Positions 9,024 through 18,908 of a stretch of 64,000 nucleotides of DNA are shown here, piece after piece. Made by a program: the position numbers and the translations under genes. Numbering within the stretch: position 1 is the stretch's first letter; each line of letters begins with the position of its first letter. Source of the DNA: Chroococcidiopsis sp. CCMEE 29 (lineage in GTDB: Bacteria > Cyanobacteriota > Cyanobacteriia > Cyanobacteriales > Chroococcidiopsidaceae); NCBI RefSeq assembly GCF_023558375.1, contig NZ_CP083761.1:3985001-4049000 (forward strand). Direction: 5' to 3'. Under the pieces are notes generated by a model. That model saw nothing but the letters and a program-made list of their open reading frames with translations. It was not told where the DNA came from and did no database searches.

Positions 9024-9485
9024 ATGATTAGATCCTGGATGGTAATTGGAGTTGTAACTCTATTAGTGGCGCTAGGTGCTAACTTTATTACCCCTAGCGA
9101 TGTCCAGTGGTTCAAACGCTTGCGTCGCCCCAGGTGGCTAACTTTTGAACCGGCAATCCCGCTGATCTGGACTGTAGTTTTTATTTGTGGTGCTTGGTCG
9201 GCTTACATCGTCTGGGAAAGCACTAGAAGCTGGTTACTGATGGGCTTCTACTTACTCCTAGAGATTGTTACTATTGCCTACAACCCAGCTATGCTCAGAC
9301 TTCGCAGTCTTAAGGTGGGTACAATTATTGGGGGAACGGGTGCAGTTTTGGGCATTTTGTTGGCACTGACAGTTTTACCAATTTCTGGCTGGGCAGCAGT
9401 TTTACTCTTACCTTATATAATTTGGAGTCCGGTTGGAACTTACACTACCTGGGAGATGATCAAGCTTAATCCTGCCGATGCTTAG
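9024..9485 (+). CDS. TspO/MBR-like tryptophan-rich membrane protein (copy 2)
   Basis: The 153-aa protein is a tandem paralogue of the preceding gene. Both share the WLTFEP-x-IP-x-IWTVVF block, the SAYIVWE motif, LTVLPISGWAAVLLLP and the C-terminal TWEMI-x-LNP. Its start ATG at 9024 follows AAAGGGGC. The intergenic sequences before both copies also resemble each other (CACTGATTCAATC), so the duplication included upstream DNA. Divergence is moderate, so the duplication is not recent. Confidence 0.82.
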   Translation: MIRSWMVIGVVTLLVALGANFITPSDVQWFKRLRRPRWLTFEPAIPLIWTVVFICGAWSAYIVWESTRSWLLMGFYLLLEIVTIAYNPAMLRLRSLKVGTIIGGTGAVLGILLALTVLPISGWAAVLLLPYIIWSPVGTYTTWEMIKLNPADA

Positions 9486-9604
9486 AATTCATGCCTCTTA
9501 CCAACACTTCTAAATCCTAGCAGCTGACTTGAGTGTCTTTAACTACAAAACCTGCGTCAAATCAGCAGATAATTACTTAATGCCAGTCCCTCTGGGAGTA
9601 ACCG

Positions 9605-10387
9605 ATGCCGCAGGATAGCAAAGTTGCTGTTGAATTCCGCCATGTCACCTATAGTCAGAACGGGCGACCTTTGATAGCGCATCTAAATTTCACCATTTAC
9701 CGGGGAGAAGCACTCGTATTACTAGGTCGCAGTGGCAGTGGCAAGACGACGACTATGAAGTTAATCAACCGCTTGCTTACACCGACTGAAGGCGAAGTGC
9801 TATTTGATGGAGTGTCAACAGTAGAGTGGAACCCAATCAAACTGCGGCGGCAAATTGGCTATGTAATTCAAGAAATTGGCTTGTTTCCCCATTTCACGAT
9901 TGAGCGTAATGTAGGTTTAGTCCCGGCGCTGGAAGGTTGGAAACCTAAACAGATTAAAACGCGGGTGTATGAACTTTTACAGCTAGTTGGTTTAGAACCA
10001 GAACAATTCGCCCACCGCTATCCCCACGAACTCTCTGGAGGGCAACGGCAGCGAGTCGGTGTGGCGCGAGCACTGGCAGCTGATCCACCAGTGTTGTTGA
10101 TGGATGAACCATTTGGCGCACTTGACCCAATCACCCGCCTGGAAATTCAACGCGAGTTTCGCCGTTTACAACAACAGCTGGGTAAGACTGTAATCTTTGT
10201 TACCCATGATATTCAGGAAGCTTTTACCCTCGCATCCAGAATCGGTCTGATGGACACAGGACGCTTAGTGGTGTTGGGAACATCGGAGGAATTCTTAAGT
10301 TCGTCAGAACCAGAGGCGCGTGCCTTTATCCAATGCCTGCCAACGCTCGAACAAATCCACAATCCACTTGGGAAGGACGGGCGATGA
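9605..10387 (+). CDS. ABC transporter ATPase, osmoprotectant/betaine type
   Basis: The 260-aa ATPase has Walker A GRSGSGKTT, Q-loop VIQEIGLFPH, signature LSGGQRQRVGVARAL and Walker B VLLMDEPFGALDP. The spacing and the GLFPHFTIERN text match the OpuCA/ProV/YehX branch (quaternary amine importers), although it lacks the C-terminal CBS domains of many OpuA/OpuC proteins. The last codons overlap the permease start (ATGA at 10384-10387), so the two are coupled. The substrate is inferred from family only. Confidence 0.85.
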   Translation: MPQDSKVAVEFRHVTYSQNGRPLIAHLNFTIYRGEALVLLGRSGSGKTTTMKLINRLLTPTEGEVLFDGVSTVEWNPIKLRRQIGYVIQEIGLFPHFTIERNVGLVPALEGWKPKQIKTRVYELLQLVGLEPEQFAHRYPHELSGGQRQRVGVARALAADPPVLLMDEPFGALDPITRLEIQREFRRLQQQLGKTVIFVTHDIQEAFTLASRIGLMDTGRLVVLGTSEEFLSSSEPEARAFIQCLPTLEQIHNPLGKDGR

Positions 10388-11037
10388 ATTTCAGTGATTT
10401 CTTTCTTGTGAGATATGCTCCTGAAATCCTACAGGAAACTTTCACACACTTACTCTTGGTGGGGATTTCCATTGGCATCGCTATACTGATCAGCATTCCC
10501 CTGGGCATCCTAATCACCCGCCAAGCAAAGCTACGCCAACCGATCTTGGGCATTGCGAATGTCTTACAAACAATTCCTAGTCTGGCGCTATTTGGCTTTC
10601 TGATTTCTGTGCCGCTAATTGGTGGGATTGGGGCGCGTACTGCTATTATTGCCCTCACCTTGTATTCCTTCTTACCTATCATCCGCAATACCTACACTGG
10701 CATTACAGGCATTGATCCAGCCATCCGCGAAGCTGGACGGGGAATGGGAATGACTGACCAACAGCTACTATTTCAAGTCGAGATTCCACTAGCATTAAGC
10801 ACGATCTTGGCTGGGGTGCGGGTAGCGACAGTGATTGCAATTGGGATTGCTACCATTGCTGCTGCGATCGGGGCAGGTGGTTTAGGAGTATTTGTTTTCC
10901 GGGGAATTGCGATGGTAAATAATCAGCTGATCCTGGCTGGGGCAATTCCAGCGGCGGTGTTAGCGATATTGGCAGATTGGGGAATTAGTTGGCTAGAACA
11001 TCGTCTGACACGCAGAGGAGAGAAAAGGGAGAAGTAA
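10384..11037 (+). CDS. ABC transporter permease, osmoprotectant/betaine type
   Basis: I use the ATG at 10384 overlapping the ATPase stop (217 aa) rather than the upstream open-frame start. The protein has about six membrane helices and the EAA loop IREAGRGMGMTDQQLLFQVEIP, which docks on the ATPase. NVLQTIPSLALFGFLI and IGAGGLGVFVFRGI are typical of OpuCB/YehY permeases. No substrate-binding protein gene or fused domain follows: the next ORFs are unrelated. The importer is therefore incomplete locally. Confidence 0.85.
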   Translation: MNFSDFFLVRYAPEILQETFTHLLLVGISIGIAILISIPLGILITRQAKLRQPILGIANVLQTIPSLALFGFLISVPLIGGIGARTAIIALTLYSFLPIIRNTYTGITGIDPAIREAGRGMGMTDQQLLFQVEIPLALSTILAGVRVATVIAIGIATIAAAIGAGGLGVFVFRGIAMVNNQLILAGAIPAAVLAILADWGISWLEHRLTRRGEKREK

Positions 11038-11193
11038 TGGTGGAGCGATCGCTCCCAACTGTTAGATGCGCCCTTGCTAGGTTTGGGCGATCGCACTAAC
11101 AATAACTAGTCTACCCCTTGCTTTTATAGTTCATTTGTACTACTGTGGCGATTAAATTGTCATTGCCAGCTAGGTATCGGGCATAGAGGTAGT

Positions 11194-11754
11194 ATGAAAG
11201 AACTCAAACCGAAAATCACAGACATCCGGGCAAACAGTAGAAGCAGAAATGACCGACGGCTCGCTTCAAGGAAGTCCAGTGGCTTCACCAATAAAGTAGA
11301 GAGTTGTAAACCATCACCACTGCCACACAGCTTAGCGCCTAAGGCAAGGGCGATCGCGCCACTGCAACCCCAATTAGCACTAGAACAATCACTACCAGCA
11401 CAGAAGTCTGGATGGCAGCGGCTAGCAGGGCAAGCGGAACTGATCAACAAGCTTGCAGCTGAGTTAGAGGAGGCAATGTGTGAATTGAAAGCGATCGCTC
11501 ACGATATTAACTGTAGTCGGCGTAAGCAGAACACGCAGAAGCCAATAAAGCACGCCTGCGAGTATTTGGCAGCGATCGTTCCCCATGTTAAATATAAGAC
11601 TGGTGCATTCGTATTAACGACCCGACCAGTTGATTTATTCCGAGCAGAACGGGAAGCAACACAGTTAGCAAAGACACTCCGTAATCGGGCAAAAAGACGA
11701 GTATCACCACTCAGTCGTAGAAACAAGCATCCTCTTCTCAGTTGGCTAAGCTGA
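11194..11754 (+). CDS. hypothetical basic protein, 186 aa
   Basis: The ORF has ATG at 11194 (after AGAGGTAGT) and encodes a lysine/arginine-rich soluble protein. A Pro/Ser-rich N-terminal third (residues 30-65) precedes a helical middle (LINKLAAELEEAMCELKAIAHD) and a basic tail (LRNRAKRRVSPLSRRNKHP). It has no signal, membrane segment or recognised domain. Its GC and codon use are like the neighbours, including internal HIP1 octamers. I do not know its function. Confidence 0.55.
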   Translation: MKELKPKITDIRANSRSRNDRRLASRKSSGFTNKVESCKPSPLPHSLAPKARAIAPLQPQLALEQSLPAQKSGWQRLAGQAELINKLAAELEEAMCELKAIAHDINCSRRKQNTQKPIKHACEYLAAIVPHVKYKTGAFVLTTRPVDLFRAEREATQLAKTLRNRAKRRVSPLSRRNKHPLLSWLS

Positions 11755-11853
11755 GTAAACAGATATCAGTTGGATTGAGATTAACAGGCGTTTCAGGCGA
11801 GTTTATCATCTCAGATGCAAAAAAAGTAACGAAAATAGAAAAATAGAAAGTTT

Positions 11854-12189
11854 TTGCACTTTAGAGGTAAACACAAGGTGCTAGCAACACTCTGGATTTT
11901 AGCTGTTGGACTGATGCCATCACTGTTTTCAGTGTGGATGATGCGCCGTAGCGAGGCTCAGACACAAGCTAAGTTGCGGCAAGCAATGTCAGTCACAACA
12001 AGGGTGAGGGCACAGAGGCTTTACACCACCCCACAATTAAGCGATCGCTACTACCTAGAAGGAGTTGGTTATCTGATTGGCGACATTAGCTGTCGGTTTA
12101 ATGCCCGGTCGGGATATTTGCGTTGTGCAGTCAACCCCCAGGGACCATGTCAAGGTTGTCGCCATTATCAGGGAAAAAATAGAGATTAA
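11854..12189 (+). CDS. small one-TM protein with C-terminal cysteine motif (DUF6464-like)
   Basis: The ~111-aa protein probably starts at a TTG (11854). One N-terminal membrane segment (VLATLWILAVGLMPSLFSVWMM) is followed by a periplasmic or cytosolic part. That part ends in SCRFNARSGYLRCAVNPQGP and CQGCRHYQ, so four cysteines are arranged like a small metal or disulfide knuckle. This resembles the cyanobacterial family annotated DUF6464; the assignment rests on memory of the Cys-terminal pattern. Function unknown. Confidence 0.6.
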   Translation: MHFRGKHKVLATLWILAVGLMPSLFSVWMMRRSEAQTQAKLRQAMSVTTRVRAQRLYTTPQLSDRYYLEGVGYLIGDISCRFNARSGYLRCAVNPQGPCQGCRHYQGKNRD

Positions 12190-12249
12190 AAGCTTGTAAA
12201 AATCTGGTTTTTAATTTTTAATTTTCAATAATTTTGCGAGGTTGATAGG

Positions 12250-14052
12250 TTGTTGAAGGCTCTTTCCCATAGGGGCTGGTTTCATTTCCTACTGCTGTTA
12301 GTGTGGCTAGCCATTGGTACTGGTTTACGCTTTACCCATTTGGCGTCAAAACCACCTTGGACAGATGAATTTGCCACTCTGGTTTTTAGTTTAGGTAACG
12401 GTTTTCGTACGATTCCACTAGATCAAGCGATCGCCCTAGATACGCTGCTGCTCCCCCTGCAGCCTAACCCTGAGTCTGGCATCGGAGCAGTCATTCACCA
12501 TCTAATGACAGAAAGTACCCATCCCCCGGTTTACTTTGTAATAAACCATTTGTGGATGCAACTATTTCCAACAGCAGACGGACTGGCTTCGTTGTGGGCA
12601 GCGCGATCGCTTAGCGCGATTTTTGGTGCAGCATCAATTCCAGCAATGTTTGGCTTCGGCTGGCTAGCTTTTCGCTCTCTACTAGTTGGCCAGATGGCAG
12701 CAGCGATGATGGCAGTTTCACCCTATGGCATCTATCTAGCTCAAGAAGCCCGCCACTACACCTTGGCGATTCTGTTGATTATCGCTTCCTTAAGTTGTCT
12801 AGTGATAGCTACCCGCACTATCCATTGTCGAATTCCCTTGCCTACATGGGTAGGATTAACGTGGGTGGGAGTTAATAGTTTGGGGATTGCTATTCATTAC
12901 TTCTTCACTCTTACCCTCTGTGCCGAAGCCTTAGTTCTGCTGAGATTTTGGATTTTGGATTTTGAATTTTGGATTAATCGCAAATTTAAACCAGAAAGAT
13001 CTGCCCGTACCACTCCTCACCCCCTTTGGTGGCGGATCTATGCTGTAGCTGCGGGTACTTTGATTGGAGGATTAGTCTGGTTACCAGCATGGCAAAGTGC
13101 CTCCGGCAATCGAGTGACACAATGGATTTATGATGGCGAACTCCTGAGCCACTGGCTGGCAGCAATTGCTAGAGTTTTGGGCTGGATTATTACTATGCTG
13201 TCATTGCTGCCTGTGGAAGGAATAACTTTACCAATTGCACTTGTCTCTGGTTTGGGATTATTGATTTTTGTCTTTTGGGCGCTGCCAATATTCATTTATG
13301 GCATTAGAATTCAGCTGGCGCGAAGAGAAACCCAAGTTTTAGGTAGTTATGTTTTGGCAGCGATCGCCCTGTTTTTGGGCATTACTTATGGTTTGAGCGC
13401 CGATTTGACCATCGCTGCTCGTTATCACTTTGTTTACTTTCCGGCTGTAATCATTTTAGTCGCAGCAGTGCTGGCTCTCTGCTGGGATGCTGCTAACTTG
13501 GCAGCAAGAACTGAGTTAGGATGGACTACTCGTCAGCAATCTTTGCTGCATTTCCTCAAAGCAAGGGGGAAAAAAGCGGTAGCACTGATTTTGCTCATGG
13601 GTTTGATCGGTGGGCTAACGGTTGTCTTAAATCTTGGCTATCAAAAGGTCGAGCGCCCCGATCTCCTAGTTCCCATCATGCAAGAGACATCTCAGGTTCC
13701 AATCTTGATTGCTACTGCTCACAAAACTCACGAGCAAACAGGAGAAATGATGAATTTGGGCTTGGGGTTCAAACGTAGTTACCGCTCTTTAGAACCAGCA
13801 GCGACAAGTTCTCCTAATTATCCCCCTCTGTTTCTCTTGGCTCATCAAGAACTTAATTCCAACAACTCTACAATTACACTGCAAAAAACGCTGAAGCAAC
13901 TGCCACGACCATTAGATTTGTGGTTAGTAAATTTTCCTCGTGGCGCAGCTGGGTTAGAGGCACAAAACTGTTTTGCCCATTCCCAATCTAGACCAAAAGT
14001 AAATGGTTATAAATATCGACTGTATCACTGTCTGTCAACAGAGCCGTCTTAA
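12250..14052 (+). CDS. GT-C (family 39-like) membrane glycosyltransferase
   Basis: The 600-aa polytopic protein probably starts at TTG 12250, with GAGG upstream. After the first membrane helix comes PPWTDEFATLV, the Asp-Glu-bearing first loop of GT-C/dolichyl-phosphate-mannose-type transferases, and then roughly ten more hydrophobic helices and a hydrophilic C-terminal lumenal domain. Such enzymes transfer sugar from a polyprenyl-phosphate donor on the periplasmic side. Residues ~232-242 (FWILDFEFWIN) are encoded by a dispersed GATTTTGG repeat inserted in frame in a loop. No other polysaccharide gene is adjacent. Confidence 0.75.
   Translation: MLKALSHRGWFHFLLLLVWLAIGTGLRFTHLASKPPWTDEFATLVFSLGNGFRTIPLDQAIALDTLLLPLQPNPESGIGAVIHHLMTESTHPPVYFVINHLWMQLFPTADGLASLWAARSLSAIFGAASIPAMFGFGWLAFRSLLVGQMAAAMMAVSPYGIYLAQEARHYTLAILLIIASLSCLVIATRTIHCRIPLPTWVGLTWVGVNSLGIAIHYFFTLTLCAEALVLLRFWILDFEFWINRKFKPERSARTTPHPLWWRIYAVAAGTLIGGLVWLPAWQSASGNRVTQWIYDGELLSHWLAAIARVLGWIITMLSLLPVEGITLPIALVSGLGLLIFVFWALPIFIYGIRIQLARRETQVLGSYVLAAIALFLGITYGLSADLTIAARYHFVYFPAVIILVAAVLALCWDAANLAARTELGWTTRQQSLLHFLKARGKKAVALILLMGLIGGLTVVLNLGYQKVERPDLLVPIMQETSQVPILIATAHKTHEQTGEMMNLGLGFKRSYRSLEPAATSSPNYPPLFLLAHQELNSNNSTITLQKTLKQLPRPLDLWLVNFPRGAAGLEAQNCFAHSQSRPKVNGYKYRLYHCLSTEPS
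12944..12975 (+). repeat. GATTTTGG dispersed repeat inside the glycosyltransferase gene
   Basis: Four tandem near-copies of GATTTTGG/GAATTTTGG occur within the coding sequence. The same motif family appears in noncoding DNA at 34680-34703 and 35117-35142. Here it keeps the frame and codes for aromatic-rich residues between two membrane segments. Confidence 0.65.
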
Positions 14053-14180
14053 TTAGCAGAGCATGTAAAGAGTTTTAGCTACGGCAAAATTATAAACTTA
14101 TTCAAAGTCCAAAATATATGGTATATGTTTCTTGTTAACTCACCTCAACATGCCTGACCAAGCGCGGAGCTGATAGAGAT

Positions 14181-14831
14181 ATGACGATCTCGTACCAGAA
14201 ATTTGTAATAGCCACCACTGGTGTTGTCCTGAGCCTGGCTACTATAGGTGATAACTCTGTACAAGCAGCAGTTTTATCTGAAATTCCCCTAAGTGCTGTC
14301 ACAGCCAGATTTAATTTCTCTATTGGCGGTCCTTTCCCAGGTGTAAAAGGTTGCCCTCCAGAGGAATATCTTTGTACGTCGGCAGGATTTGATGCGATCG
14401 TCTCTGATGCACCGCAATTAGATCCAAATTTAAGGTTAACAAATTTTAGCGTTAAAGCTCTTTATGACAACTATATAGGAGGCAGTGTACCCCCCAACGC
14501 ACCCCCCGGCTTTCCTGAAACCTATCCTGTCTCTATTCTTAACGCATTCGCAGCACCTGGGTGGCAAGTAGCGGAAATCAACCCGAGCTCATTAAGCTTT
14601 CAGTCTCTCACACCTGAAAATGGCATCGCACCTGGAGACTTCCTTAGAGGCTTTGAAGTTGCACTAGAGACTTCTCGTCCCAGTATTCAAAGAGCGGTAT
14701 TTTTAGAGGTGACTTCAGTCTCTTCTACTCCAGTCCCCGAACCCTCGACCATCCTTGGGTTAGGCATGGCTCTGGGGTTTGGAGCATTGTTTAAACGAGA
14801 GTATTTAAGAAACCAGCAGAAAGCAAAATAA
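14181..14831 (+). CDS. PEP-CTERM sorting domain protein
   Basis: The 216-aa exported protein has an N-terminal signal (residues 1-30, ending SVQAA). The mature domain has two cysteines (GCPPEEYLCTS). The C-terminus is a PEP-CTERM tail: VPEPSTILGLGMALGFGALF followed by a basic end (KREYLRNQQKAK). PEP-CTERM proteins are processed at the membrane by an exosortase and are often tied to extracellular polysaccharide. It is preceded by a GT-C glycosyltransferase gene. The mature part matches no family I know. Confidence 0.85.
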   Translation: MTISYQKFVIATTGVVLSLATIGDNSVQAAVLSEIPLSAVTARFNFSIGGPFPGVKGCPPEEYLCTSAGFDAIVSDAPQLDPNLRLTNFSVKALYDNYIGGSVPPNAPPGFPETYPVSILNAFAAPGWQVAEINPSSLSFQSLTPENGIAPGDFLRGFEVALETSRPSIQRAVFLEVTSVSSTPVPEPSTILGLGMALGFGALFKREYLRNQQKAK

Positions 14832-14927
14832 AAGCTTTGATGGCTTACTATTTGCTCAGGGGCGCCATGTCTCTTGCGTAATGAAGACTGGAAAGAGATA
14901 ACTTTTAGTTTAGCGAGGGAGAAAACA

Positions 14928-17900
14928 TCAAACCTGACTAACTAGAGGCTGCACACTAGCAGGAAATCTAGCAGATTTGAGAGCTTCTACAGTTGTTTTG
15001 CCATCTTGTACCCAAAATTGGCGACCGAAGCGGACGAGTTGACGTCGATTGGGTGATGAGATAATCGCTACCACTGGAACGTTGGCTTTTTCTTTCTCGC
15101 CTACCTGTTCTTGCAAAATCGTTCTGAGGCGATGCTGCTCTTCAATCATGCCTGCCTGCTGTGGGGTTAGTTCCACCATCACCATCTGTACCGTCTCAAT
15201 CGGCTCAGCATCCTCAACAATTAGCTGAATTTGTTCGTCTCGTCGATCTACTTTGCCCCAAATAATCATTCGAGTATCGACAACCAGTAAGGAGCCAAAG
15301 CGTTCATAGGCTTTAGGAAAGACGACGGCTTCTGTTTGCCCAGTCAAATCTTCAATTTGCACGATCGCCATGCGATCGCCTTTTTTCGTCGTCACCTGTT
15401 TAACGTTACTCAGCATCACAACCCCGCACAACAGGGTATCATCTCGTTGATCGCTCAAATCGCTGAGGTTAATTGGAGCTAGAATTTTCGCTGATTGTCG
15501 TACCGACTTGAGTGGATGGTCGGAAACATAAAAACCCAGTAGTTCTTTTTCCCGCCGCAACTTTTCTGATGGTGGAAAATCATCCACAACTGGAGCTTTG
15601 GGAGCAGATTCAAAGCCAGTGCTGGTTTTATTACTGGTTGTCATGCTACCCCAGTCAAATAAATTGACCTGACCGCTAGCTCGATCTCTAGCACGGGATT
15701 GCGCCCAGTCAAACACCAGTTCAAGATCCTTGACTAACTGGTGGCGGTTGAGCTGAATTTTGTCAAAAGCACCGCAGTGGATCAAAGCATCCAAGGCGCG
15801 ACGGTTGACAGCACGCAGATCGACGCGATCGCATAAATCAGCCAATGATTTAAACTCGCCTCCCTCGTTTCGGGCTGCCAAAATACAGGCGATCGCTGCT
15901 TGTCCCAGATTTCGCACAGCTGATAGCCCAAACAAAATCTTACCTTCCGACGGCGTAAAATCTACCCCAGAGCGATTAATATCCGGTGGCTCGATCTGGA
16001 TATTCATACCCATACAGGTAGAAATATATTTCTGCACCTTGTCCGTATCACCACTGTTAGCTGTTAACAGCGCCGCCATGTATTCAACCGGATAATTTGC
16101 CTTCAAATATGCAGTTTGATAAGTCACATAACCATAAGCCATTGAATGGGACTGATTAAAACAGTATTCAGCGAACTTCACCATTTGCTCGAATAATTCT
16201 TCAGCAAGTTTAGATTTAATGCCATTTTTAGTTGCGCCATTGATGAATATTTCCCGCTGCTTCTGCATTTCTGAAGCCTTTTTTTTGCCCATAGCGCGGC
16301 GCAGTAAATCAGCTTGCCCTAACGAGTAACCAGCCAAATCCTGAGCCATCCTCATTATTTGTTCTTGAAAGCATAGAGTTCCATAGGTTGGCTCCAAAAT
16401 TGGCTCTAGCAATGGATGTTGATACTCTATCTTCTCTCTGCCATGCTTACGGTTAATAAATTGGGGAATTAAACCTGCATCCAATGGTCCTGGTCGATAA
16501 AGTGCCAGAATTGAAGAAATATCTTCTATACAAGAAGGCTTCAAGTCTCGCACTATTTGACGCATTCCAGAAGATTCCAACTGAAATATGCCTTCTAAGT
16601 CACCTGCTTCTAAAATTTCATAAGTTTTTTTAACATCTTTTGGTATTGTATTTACCTCACCCTTAGCTAATATTTTTTGAGCTTTTCTTTCCTGCAATGG
16701 CAACTGATCCGGATCGAGGCTCATATTTTGCGTCTGTTTAATTAAATCAACTGTTTTCTGGATTAGAGTTAAGTTTCTCAACCCTAAAAAGTCCATTTTT
16801 AACAGTCCCAGCGATTCTAGATCTTCCATGAAATACTGTGTAATCACAGAACCATCATTATTTTTCTGCAATGGCACGATTTCATCCAGCGGTTCAGATG
16901 AAATTACTACTCCAGCTGCGTGTACCCCAAAAGTTTTGTTTGTCCCTTCAATTCGTATTGCCATATCCAGCCAATGACGAACATTCGGGTCATTTTCGTA
17001 TTTTTCTTTAAATTCGGGTGCTGGTGTAGCATCTGAAATCATCACTGCAAGTTTGGTAGGCTTACCTCGCACGACAGGAATTAACTTCGCCATGCGATCG
17101 GCTTCCCCATAAGGAATGTTCAACACTCTAGCGACATCTTTCAATACAGCCTTAGATGTCAGACGGTTAAACGTAATAATTTGTGCAACTCTCTCTTTAC
17201 CGTACTTGCGAGTAACGTAATCAATAACTTCATCTCGTTTTTCAATGCAGAAATCTGTGTCAATATCAGGCATCGATTTCCGTTCTGGGTTGAGAAATCG
17301 TTCAAATAATAGCCCGTGATGTACCGGGTCAATGTTAGTAATTTTTAAAGCATAGGCGACTAAAGAACCAGCTGCTGAACCCCTACCAGGACCAACTGGT
17401 ATACCACTATCTCTGGCATATTTAATATAGTCCCAAACTACTAAAAAATAAGTTGAAAATCCCATCTGCTGCATCATTTTCAGCTCATAATCCAGCCGTT
17501 CTTTGTAGATTGGCTCAATTTCAGCACGGGATTTGCGATTGAGGCGTTGTAATAGTCCTTCCCAGGCTACCTGTTCTAGATAGGTATCAGCTGTGTGTCC
17601 AGCGGGAACAGGGTAATTGGGAATGCGAGGCTCACCCATGATGTGGTAAGGCTCAACTTTATCTGCAACTTCTAAGGTGGTGGTGATCGCCTCCTGAATC
17701 ACCTGATCTGGCAAATGATCTCGAAACAGCTGCATCATTTCCTCAGCTGACTTGAGATATTCAGTACCGCTATAGCGCATCCGCTTATCTTCAATAATCA
17801 ACTTCCCCGTTTGAATGCATAGTAGTGCATCATGCGCTTCAACGTCGTAGCAAGAAATAAAATGTGAATCATTCGTTGCAACAAATTTAATTCCTAGCTC

Positions 17901-18485
17901 ACGCGCAATTTTAATAATTTCAACGTTAACAATCCGGTCTTCTGGGGAACCGTGGTCTTGAATTTCTAAATAGTAGTCTTCACCAAATACATCTTTATAC
18001 CACTGGGCTACTTTACGGGCAACATCCGGTCTACCTTTGAGAATTGCCTGTGGTACTTCTCCTCCTAAACAGGCACTAGTAACTATTAATCCTTCATGAT
18101 ACTCAGCAAGTAGTTCCTTATTTACACAGGGACGGGAAAAGATCCCTTTACCTTGCACCCCTTTAAGGTGAGAAATTGTTGTTAATTTTACTAAATTTTT
18201 ATAACCTTTTGTATTTTTAGCTAAAACAACTTGATGATATCTAGGACGGCGTTTATTTTCTTCAATATCACCATTAATTACATACATTTCGTTGCCAATA
18301 ATTGGCTTAATGTTTTTACTACGGCAGATTTTAATTAACTCAATCGCACCATACATGACACCGTGATCGGTGATGGCGATCGCTTTCATCCCTAACTCAA
18401 CCGCTCGCTCTACCAGTGCTGGTAGCTGACTAGCACCATCGAGTAGGCTGTAATCGCTATGAATGTGTAAACCGACGAAAGACAT
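14928..18485 (-). CDS. dnaE: DNA polymerase III alpha subunit, unsplit and intein-free
   Basis: The 1185-aa replicative polymerase has an N-terminal PHP domain ([17 protein letters not shown]), a catalytic core with PDIDTDFC carrying two metal-binding aspartates, a fingers region with [14 protein letters not shown], an HhH motif and a C-terminal OB fold ([20 protein letters not shown]). Many cyanobacteria carry dnaE as two genes joined by a trans-splicing split intein whose insertion point is Tyr774/Cys775. Here the site is intact and continuous: [15 protein letters not shown], with Cys775 at 16161-16163. The N-terminus [15 protein letters not shown] is family-typical. Confidence 0.96.
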   Translation of the reverse strand: MSFVGLHIHSDYSLLDGASQLPALVERAVELGMKAIAITDHGVMYGAIELIKICRSKNIKPIIGNEMYVINGDIEENKRRPRYHQVVLAKNTKGYKNLVKLTTISHLKGVQGKGIFSRPCVNKELLAEYHEGLIVTSACLGGEVPQAILKGRPDVARKVAQWYKDVFGEDYYLEIQDHGSPEDRIVNVEIIKIARELGIKFVATNDSHFISCYDVEAHDALLCIQTGKLIIEDKRMRYSGTEYLKSAEEMMQLFRDHLPDQVIQEAITTTLEVADKVEPYHIMGEPRIPNYPVPAGHTADTYLEQVAWEGLLQRLNRKSRAEIEPIYKERLDYELKMMQQMGFSTYFLVVWDYIKYARDSGIPVGPGRGSAAGSLVAYALKITNIDPVHHGLLFERFLNPERKSMPDIDTDFCIEKRDEVIDYVTRKYGKERVAQIITFNRLTSKAVLKDVARVLNIPYGEADRMAKLIPVVRGKPTKLAVMISDATPAPEFKEKYENDPNVRHWLDMAIRIEGTNKTFGVHAAGVVISSEPLDEIVPLQKNNDGSVITQYFMEDLESLGLLKMDFLGLRNLTLIQKTVDLIKQTQNMSLDPDQLPLQERKAQKILAKGEVNTIPKDVKKTYEILEAGDLEGIFQLESSGMRQIVRDLKPSCIEDISSILALYRPGPLDAGLIPQFINRKHGREKIEYQHPLLEPILEPTYGTLCFQEQIMRMAQDLAGYSLGQADLLRRAMGKKKASEMQKQREIFINGATKNGIKSKLAEELFEQMVKFAEYCFNQSHSMAYGYVTYQTAYLKANYPVEYMAALLTANSGDTDKVQKYISTCMGMNIQIEPPDINRSGVDFTPSEGKILFGLSAVRNLGQAAIACILAARNEGGEFKSLADLCDRVDLRAVNRRALDALIHCGAFDKIQLNRHQLVKDLELVFDWAQSRARDRASGQVNLFDWGSMTTSNKTSTGFESAPKAPVVDDFPPSEKLRREKELLGFYVSDHPLKSVRQSAKILAPINLSDLSDQRDDTLLCGVVMLSNVKQVTTKKGDRMAIVQIEDLTGQTEAVVFPKAYERFGSLLVVDTRMIIWGKVDRRDEQIQLIVEDAEPIETVQMVMVELTPQQAGMIEEQHRLRTILQEQVGEKEKANVPVVAIISSPNRRQLVRFGRQFWVQDGKTTVEALKSARFPASVQPLVSQV

Positions 18486-18579
18486 AAGCGTTTTTAAAAG
18501 TTGTAATAACTGCCAATAGAATATCGGATTTTAAACCTTAATTTTAGTTTTCGTCATAGCAATTAACTCTATTCTGATT

Positions 18580-18804
18580 CTATACAACTTGAAATGACTG
18601 CCATAAAGTTTTAGGTTCTGGCAAAGGCTCACTGTTTTCCAAGGCTGACTCAATTAGCAATTCTAAGACTTCCTGAGCGTTTTTAAGAGCCTCTTCATAA
18701 GTATCTTCGTGGGTATGACAGAACTCTCCCCATTCAGGAAGACTGACAACAAAACACTGATCTTCGTCAGACCACTGAATGATTACGGTGTAGTGAGAAT
18801 TCAT
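18580..18804 (-). CDS. HicB-like antitoxin family protein
   Basis: The 74-aa protein has the HicB half-RNase-H fold signature: YTVIIQWSDEDQCFVVSLPEW followed by TYEEALKNAQEVLELLIESAL. No HicA toxin is adjacent, so it is a solitary member, as is common in cyanobacteria. It lacks the DNA-binding C-terminal helix-turn-helix or ribbon of full HicB, so regulatory activity is doubtful. It follows a truncated reading frame left of an IS element (18810-18906). Confidence 0.75.
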   Translation of the reverse strand: MNSHYTVIIQWSDEDQCFVVSLPEWGEFCHTHEDTYEEALKNAQEVLELLIESALENSEPLPEPKTLWQSFQVV

Positions 18805-18809
18805 TGTTT

Positions 18810-18906
18810 TTATTCCTCTTGAGCTTTTCTAATTTCTTCTAGCTTTTTAAGTGCATTATTAACGTCTTTCTCCTGGTAAGGTTTAGCATCAGCTCCATCG
18901 TTGCCT
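18810..18906 (-). pseudogene. C-terminal gene fragment abutting the IS element
   Basis: On the minus strand an open frame enters from the IS edge and ends DVNNALKKLEEIRKAQEE-stop, 5 bp before the HicB-like ATG. It reads as a charged, helical C-terminus without a start. When the IS is removed conceptually, an in-frame TAA appears at the junction and the frame does not join peptidase E. Its 5' part was therefore already lost, or was deleted around the insertion. Confidence 0.4.
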
Positions 18907-18908
18907 TA

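Noticed and set aside
14928-18485. Intein or split-intein coding sequence within dnaE
   Set aside because: The frame is colinear with intein-free alpha subunits; no Hint motifs are seen at Cys775 or elsewhere.
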